From Treponema sp. (GTDB taxonomy: Bacteria; Spirochaetota; Spirochaetia; Treponematales; Treponemataceae): DNA of 64,000 nucleotides. Every line of letters begins with the position of its first letter. Positions within the stretch are counted from its first letter, which is position 1. The stretch lies in assembly GCA_017548565.1 (NCBI GenBank), contig JAFYZU010000009.1, positions 62,001 to 126,000 of the forward strand. Reading direction: 5' to 3'. Both the position numbers and the translations under genes were made by a program. The notes under the pieces are model-generated. The model made no database searches. It was not told the DNA's origin and saw only the letters and a program-made list of their open reading frames with translations. Shown piece by piece: positions 60,349 to 64,000 of the stretch.

Positions 60349-60377
60349 ATTGTAAGTCACTTTTTCTGATTTTTCAA
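60349..60377 (-). promoter_or_regulatory. Promoter of the DUF5312-like gene (TTGAAA-17-TACAAT), leaderless
   Basis: On the minus strand a near-consensus TTGAAA and TACAAT are spaced exactly 17 bp, and the ATG follows after seven bases. No ribosome binding site is present. Confidence 0.6.
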
Positions 60378-60504
60378 CAATCTTATAGTAAAAAATAAAA
60401 TTTTGTTCTATAATTTAACAATATAAAAATATCAAATTGAAATTATAGAAGGCATGATAAGAAACAGTTTTATGTTTTTTTGTCATTTCTTTTAAGGAGA
60501 AAAA

Positions 60505-61578
60505 ATGAAACGTTTAATATCCATGATTATTTGTTCCGGTTTATGTGCTTTTACGCTCAGTGCATATAATCCTCCGGTAAATGGAGATAATCTTTTCGAG
60601 CTTGCAAGTCCGCATCAGATTGCAGATGCTTCTTCTGTAACCGGCGGTGCTATTTTTTACGGAGGACCGGATTCAATCCTCGTTAATCCTGCATTGCCTG
60701 CTTCTGAACAGAGAGTATCCCTCAATCTTTCGTATACCGCTTTAATCAATTCAGATAAAGCAGATTCCCATAAATTTTCAAGTGCATATCAGCTTGGAAT
60801 AGTAATTCCTTTTAAATTTGCAGTTTTTACAGGTCTTTTTGACGGTGTTCACGGTGATTTTGACAACATGTATGTCGGAAATACACTCAGTACGAAATTT
60901 GCACTTTCAAAAGAGATTTCCGAAAGACTTCAGATTGGTTTGGGAATGAACAGTGGTCTTTTCTGGGCAAAGGACAGCGGTTCTGACTGGATTCTTTCTG
61001 CAAACCTCGGATACCTTTATACTTTCGGTGACGTGGGTTTCCTTAAGGATTTTAAGTACGGTGTTTCAGTGCTGAACCTTGGAAAGAACGTAAAGGATGT
61101 AAATCTTTCAATATTGAATAAAAAGGATGAAGATCTTTCTGCTTTCCCGACACTTGCTACAGTTAAAGTCGGCGTTTCGGGTCTTTTTGTTTCTAACAGT
61201 GCAGTAAAATTCGGATTTTCTCTTGGTGTAACAACTCCTATGTTCATGAATGTTATTTTTGATGCAGGACTTCAGTTTTCTGTAAAAGACTGTTTCTATA
61301 TCCACGTATCGGACAGATTCAATCTTTCGGAATTCTGCAACGGTCACAAGGATTTCATTCCATCTGTCGGTATAGGTGTAAGGTTTACTTTTGATTTCAA
61401 CAACGATTACATGCAGAAGAACGGATGGGAACAGAGCGAGGTTTCATCAACTTTTGTTTACAAGAATTACTATCAGACAATAAATGCTTTTTCTCTTGGC
61501 GTTGACATGAATCTTGGTATGCAGGATACAACACCTCCTGTAATCATTTTATGGAATAATGAAGGAGATGATGAATAA
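60505..61578 (+). CDS. UPF0164/FadL-like outer membrane beta-barrel protein
   Basis: The 357-residue protein begins with a signal peptide (MKRLISMIICSGLCAFTLSA). The rest shows alternating hydrophobic strands and Gly/Asn turns of a beta barrel, with an early FYGGPDSILVNPALPASEQ segment like the one near the N-terminus of PorV/FadL-type proteins. It resembles the UPF0164 outer membrane proteins of Treponema pallidum, which are modelled as FadL-like barrels. I recall this by pattern. A -10 TATAAT lies at 60409-60414, so the mRNA has an untranslated leader of about 84 bases before the AAGGAG site. The next gene starts with ATG overlapping its stop (TAATG), so the two are translationally coupled. 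Confidence 0.75.
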   Translation: MKRLISMIICSGLCAFTLSAYNPPVNGDNLFELASPHQIADASSVTGGAIFYGGPDSILVNPALPASEQRVSLNLSYTALINSDKADSHKFSSAYQLGIVIPFKFAVFTGLFDGVHGDFDNMYVGNTLSTKFALSKEISERLQIGLGMNSGLFWAKDSGSDWILSANLGYLYTFGDVGFLKDFKYGVSVLNLGKNVKDVNLSILNKKDEDLSAFPTLATVKVGVSGLFVSNSAVKFGFSLGVTTPMFMNVIFDAGLQFSVKDCFYIHVSDRFNLSEFCNGHKDFIPSVGIGVRFTFDFNNDYMQKNGWEQSEVSSTFVYKNYYQTINAFSLGVDMNLGMQDTTPPVIILWNNEGDDE

Positions 61579-64000
61579 TGAAGAAATTAATATTTACAGT
61601 CGCATTACTTTCACTTGCTGCAGTTTCTTTATCTGCAAAACCAAAATATATTTCACCGAATAATGACGGTGTCCAGGATGAGCTTGTAATTCCTCTTAAT
61701 ATTTCAGATAAACGTTATATTCAGGGCTGGAGTCTTGTAATTATGGATTCCAACAAGAATGTAATCAGGACAATTGAAAATAAAATTGCTCTTGGAAAGA
61801 AAATCGGATTTAAATCCTTTTTTAAGCAGCTTGTCGCTCCAAAGCAGGGTATTACTGTTCCTTCTACAATTACATGGAACGGTGCAATGAATAACGGTGA
61901 AACTGCTCCCGACGGAACTTACTGGTATTATGTTACAGCAACAGATGATAACGGAAATACCGGTAAAACAAGGGAATATGAAGTTGTAATTGATACCGTT
62001 GCCCCAGAAATTACACTTGCACAGCCTTCAGATAAAACTTTCGGTGAAGGTGCAAAATCTTCTTTCAGAATCAGACAGTCAGGTTCAAAAGAAGATGAAT
62101 GGACAGGTGTTTTTAAGGCAGCAGACGGAACTGTGGTAAAAACAGTGAAATTTACCGGTGAGCCTTCTGATTTCAGCTGGTATGGTACAAAGGATAATGA
62201 TACTCAGGTTCCGGATGGAATTTATTCTTATGAAATTTCTGCAAAGGACAGGGCAGGAAACGTTTCTTCACAGGCAGTAATTTCAAATATCATCTATTCT
62301 GCAGATAAACCTGCAACAAATATTTATGTTCTCGGTTCAAGATATTTTTCTCCGGGAACACAAAGTAAAAATAAGGATGTAACTTTTAACGTTACAATTC
62401 CTGTTCCTGAAGAAAAGACAGGTAACAAGCTGGTTGAATGGGCTGTAGTAATTAATAAGGCCGGAAAAGCAGTAAAGACTTATAATCAGACAAAGAACGG
62501 TGCAGTTCCTCCAGAAAAGATTGTTTTTGACGGTACAGGCGATGACGGAAAATTCCTCGGTGACGGTGAATATCAGGCTTCTGTAACTGCAAAATATCTT
62601 AACGGATATGTTCCTGCTAAAATTTCTTCTCCGGTTGTAGTACTCGATACCGAAAAACCTTCTGCTCAGGTTACAGCTTCCGACAAGGTTTTTGGTGCAG
62701 GTGCAAAATCTGAAGTTAAATTTAATATTCTTATTCCGCCTGTAAAGGGTTCGCCTGTAGAAAACTGGAAGGCACAGATTAAATCGGCAGATAACAATCA
62801 GGTTATCAAGACTTTTGATCTTGGAGAATACCCTTCAGATACACTTTCATGGAACGGTTTGAACGAAAAGGGTGAAATCGCAGAAAAAGGCAAATATTAT
62901 CTTGAGCTTACTGCTGTGGATCTTGCAGGAAACGAAGGAACTGCTAAAACTGTAGATTCAGTTACCTTTGATACAACAGAAACTCAGCTTTTACTTGCAA
63001 TGCAGGATAATGCTTTTTCTCCTAATGCAAACAGAATTAAAGATACAATTTCAATCACTCCTGTAACTGCCACTAAGGACGTTACTAACTATGAATTTAA
63101 AATTTCAGATGCAAAAGGAAACATTGTTTATTCGAAAAAGGAAAATAAGAAGCTTCCTGTAAGCTTTATCTGGGATGGTAAGGATAATGACGGAGTGCTT
63201 TGTGACGACGGTTTGTTTGCGGCAAGTCTTACGGTAACTGCTGCCAACGGTTCAGTTGCTTCTGCTGCAACTCCGACATTTGAAATTGATACAAAGTTCC
63301 CTTCAATCAAGGCAGAGGTTCCATATACATTCTTCTCGCCGGATTCAGATGGAATTCAGGATACAGTTCCTGTTAAGCTTACAGATTCTACTTCGGAAAA
63401 GCTCTGGACTGCAGAAATCAGAAATGCAAAGGATAAGGCTGTAAAGACTTACAAATGGAACGGAACAAAATCTGATATTTCATGGGACGGTACAGATGAA
63501 TCAGGAAATCTTGCATCGGATGGAAAATACAGCATTGTTATTTATTCGACAGATGATGCGGGAAACAGCTTCAGTACAGAAATCAAGAATATTGTACTCG
63601 ACAGCAGAGAAACAAAGCTTTATCTTACAGCAGAATACGAAGGAATCTCTCCTAATAATGATAAGGTTCTTGATGTTCAGGAATTTGCAGTTAATGCATC
63701 TGTAACAGAAAATATTCTTTCATGGAATTTTGACGTAAGGAAAGAAGACGGAAAATCTGTTTATTCCCTTTCAAATAAAGATTCTGCAAATCTTCCGTCA
63801 AAAATCAGATGGAACGGTGCAGACAGCGAAAATAATGTTTGTGAAGGAACCTTTACAGGAACTCTGAATGTCGTTTATAAAAAAGGAAATGTTGTAAATG
63901 CAGTTACATCTCCATTTATCTGTTCTGCAACACCACCTCAGCTTAAGGTTCAGACTGCACCTGTATATTTCAGTCCTGATAACGATGGTATTGATGATGA
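61578..64000 (+). CDS. Secreted FlgD-Ig/SPNNDG repeat protein, 3' end cut by window
   Basis: The reading frame has no stop before the window edge, so 807 residues are visible. A signal peptide (MKKLIFTVALLSLAAVSLSA) precedes tandem Ig-like beta domains of about 100-180 residues. Units begin with a motif of the type FSPNNDGxxD: SPNNDGVQDE near residue 26, FSPGTQ near 257, FSPNANRIKD near 482, FSPDSDGIQD near 587, SPNNDKVLDV near 692 and FSPDNDGIDDE at the edge. Each is followed by a WxGxD(N/E)xGxxxxDGxY turn as in FlgD-Ig domains. The Asp/Asn-rich loops could bind calcium. Start ATG overlaps the stop of the barrel gene. Such Ig arrays are usually surface or scaffold proteins; partnership with the barrel is inferred. 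Confidence 0.8.
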   Translation, partial: MKKLIFTVALLSLAAVSLSAKPKYISPNNDGVQDELVIPLNISDKRYIQGWSLVIMDSNKNVIRTIENKIALGKKIGFKSFFKQLVAPKQGITVPSTITWNGAMNNGETAPDGTYWYYVTATDDNGNTGKTREYEVVIDTVAPEITLAQPSDKTFGEGAKSSFRIRQSGSKEDEWTGVFKAADGTVVKTVKFTGEPSDFSWYGTKDNDTQVPDGIYSYEISAKDRAGNVSSQAVISNIIYSADKPATNIYVLGSRYFSPGTQSKNKDVTFNVTIPVPEEKTGNKLVEWAVVINKAGKAVKTYNQTKNGAVPPEKIVFDGTGDDGKFLGDGEYQASVTAKYLNGYVPAKISSPVVVLDTEKPSAQVTASDKVFGAGAKSEVKFNILIPPVKGSPVENWKAQIKSADNNQVIKTFDLGEYPSDTLSWNGLNEKGEIAEKGKYYLELTAVDLAGNEGTAKTVDSVTFDTTETQLLLAMQDNAFSPNANRIKDTISITPVTATKDVTNYEFKISDAKGNIVYSKKENKKLPVSFIWDGKDNDGVLCDDGLFAASLTVTAANGSVASAATPTFEIDTKFPSIKAEVPYTFFSPDSDGIQDTVPVKLTDSTSEKLWTAEIRNAKDKAVKTYKWNGTKSDISWDGTDESGNLASDGKYSIVIYSTDDAGNSFSTEIKNIVLDSRETKLYLTAEYEGISPNNDKVLDVQEFAVNASVTENILSWNFDVRKEDGKSVYSLSNKDSANLPSKIRWNGADSENNVCEGTFTGTLNVVYKKGNVVNAVTSPFICSATPPQLKVQTAPVYFSPDNDGIDD

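Noticed and set aside
1-64000. tRNA, rRNA, CRISPR, insertion sequence and prophage genes
   Set aside because: I looked through the spacers and gene content and saw no cloverleaf, repeat array, transposase or phage gene. Reading by eye could miss a diverged tRNA.

Overview
This window looks like a chromosomal segment of a host-associated spirochaete of the genus Treponema. That is an inference from gene content. It is AT-rich and carries several proteins of spirochaete type: a UPF0164/FadL-like outer-membrane barrel, a DUF5312-like protein, a stray FliL-like protein and an FlgD-Ig-type repeat protein. It also has many c-di-GMP signalling genes and amino-acid biosynthesis genes (hisC, cimA, ilvC, metA) that the obligate pathogens of the genus lack. 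I saw no transposase, prophage, CRISPR array, tRNA or rRNA gene. The window reads as core chromosome with dense genes and short spacers.

Layout. 1-9.9 kb: a 5'-truncated U32 protein, ssb, an unknown spirochaete protein, a hisC - phosphodiesterase - SUMF-like operon, a CorA channel and an orphan GspE/PilT-like ATPase. 9.9-16.6 kb: a His-rich CobW GTPase, a LacI-sensor diguanylate cyclase followed by a GGDEF/EAL protein, and a pyridoxal kinase whose leader can hide its ribosome binding site. 16.6-26.5 kb: a secreted trypsin-like protease, citramalate synthase, a second LacI-GGDEF protein, prfA-prmC, and a membrane EAL protein. 26.5-32.3 kb: a complete RND efflux operon (TolC, adaptor, pump, PII-like protein). 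32.4-37.5 kb: a RelA/SpoT protein with a decayed hydrolase site, a second U32 protein, an alpha/beta hydrolase and metA. 37.5-40.4 kb: a radical SAM/SPASM enzyme beside a 60-residue lipoprotein, then ilvC. 40.4-48.7 kb: a long co-directional run of lrp, aminotransferase, TPR/Mrr-like protein, rsmE, HExxH protein, a secreted unknown, rsmG, M29 aminopeptidase and a D-Ala-D-Ala carboxypeptidase. 48.8-56.7 kb: a methyltransferase, a structured RNA candidate, parAB, M18 aminopeptidase, a DUF308 protein, thyX, a FliL-like protein and hflX. 56.8-64 kb: a membrane protein with a Glu-rich tail, a DUF5312-like protein, and the start of an outer-membrane pair (UPF0164-like barrel plus FlgD-Ig repeats) that runs off the right edge.

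How the genes fit together. Citramalate synthase and IlvC belong to isoleucine/valine synthesis. The Lrp-type regulator diverges from ilvC across a shared promoter region. Four proteins make or break c-di-GMP, and two of them carry sugar-sensor-like domains.

The best candidate for a little-studied system is the radical SAM/SPASM enzyme next to a tiny lipoprotein (37548-38839). It matches my memory of a genome-mined rSAM/lipoprotein pairing whose chemistry I do not know to be described. Two other items stand out: a compact hairpin RNA upstream of parA (50038-50122), and a recurrent layout in which the -10 box lies 6-8 bases before the ATG with no ribosome binding site, suggesting widespread leaderless mRNAs.
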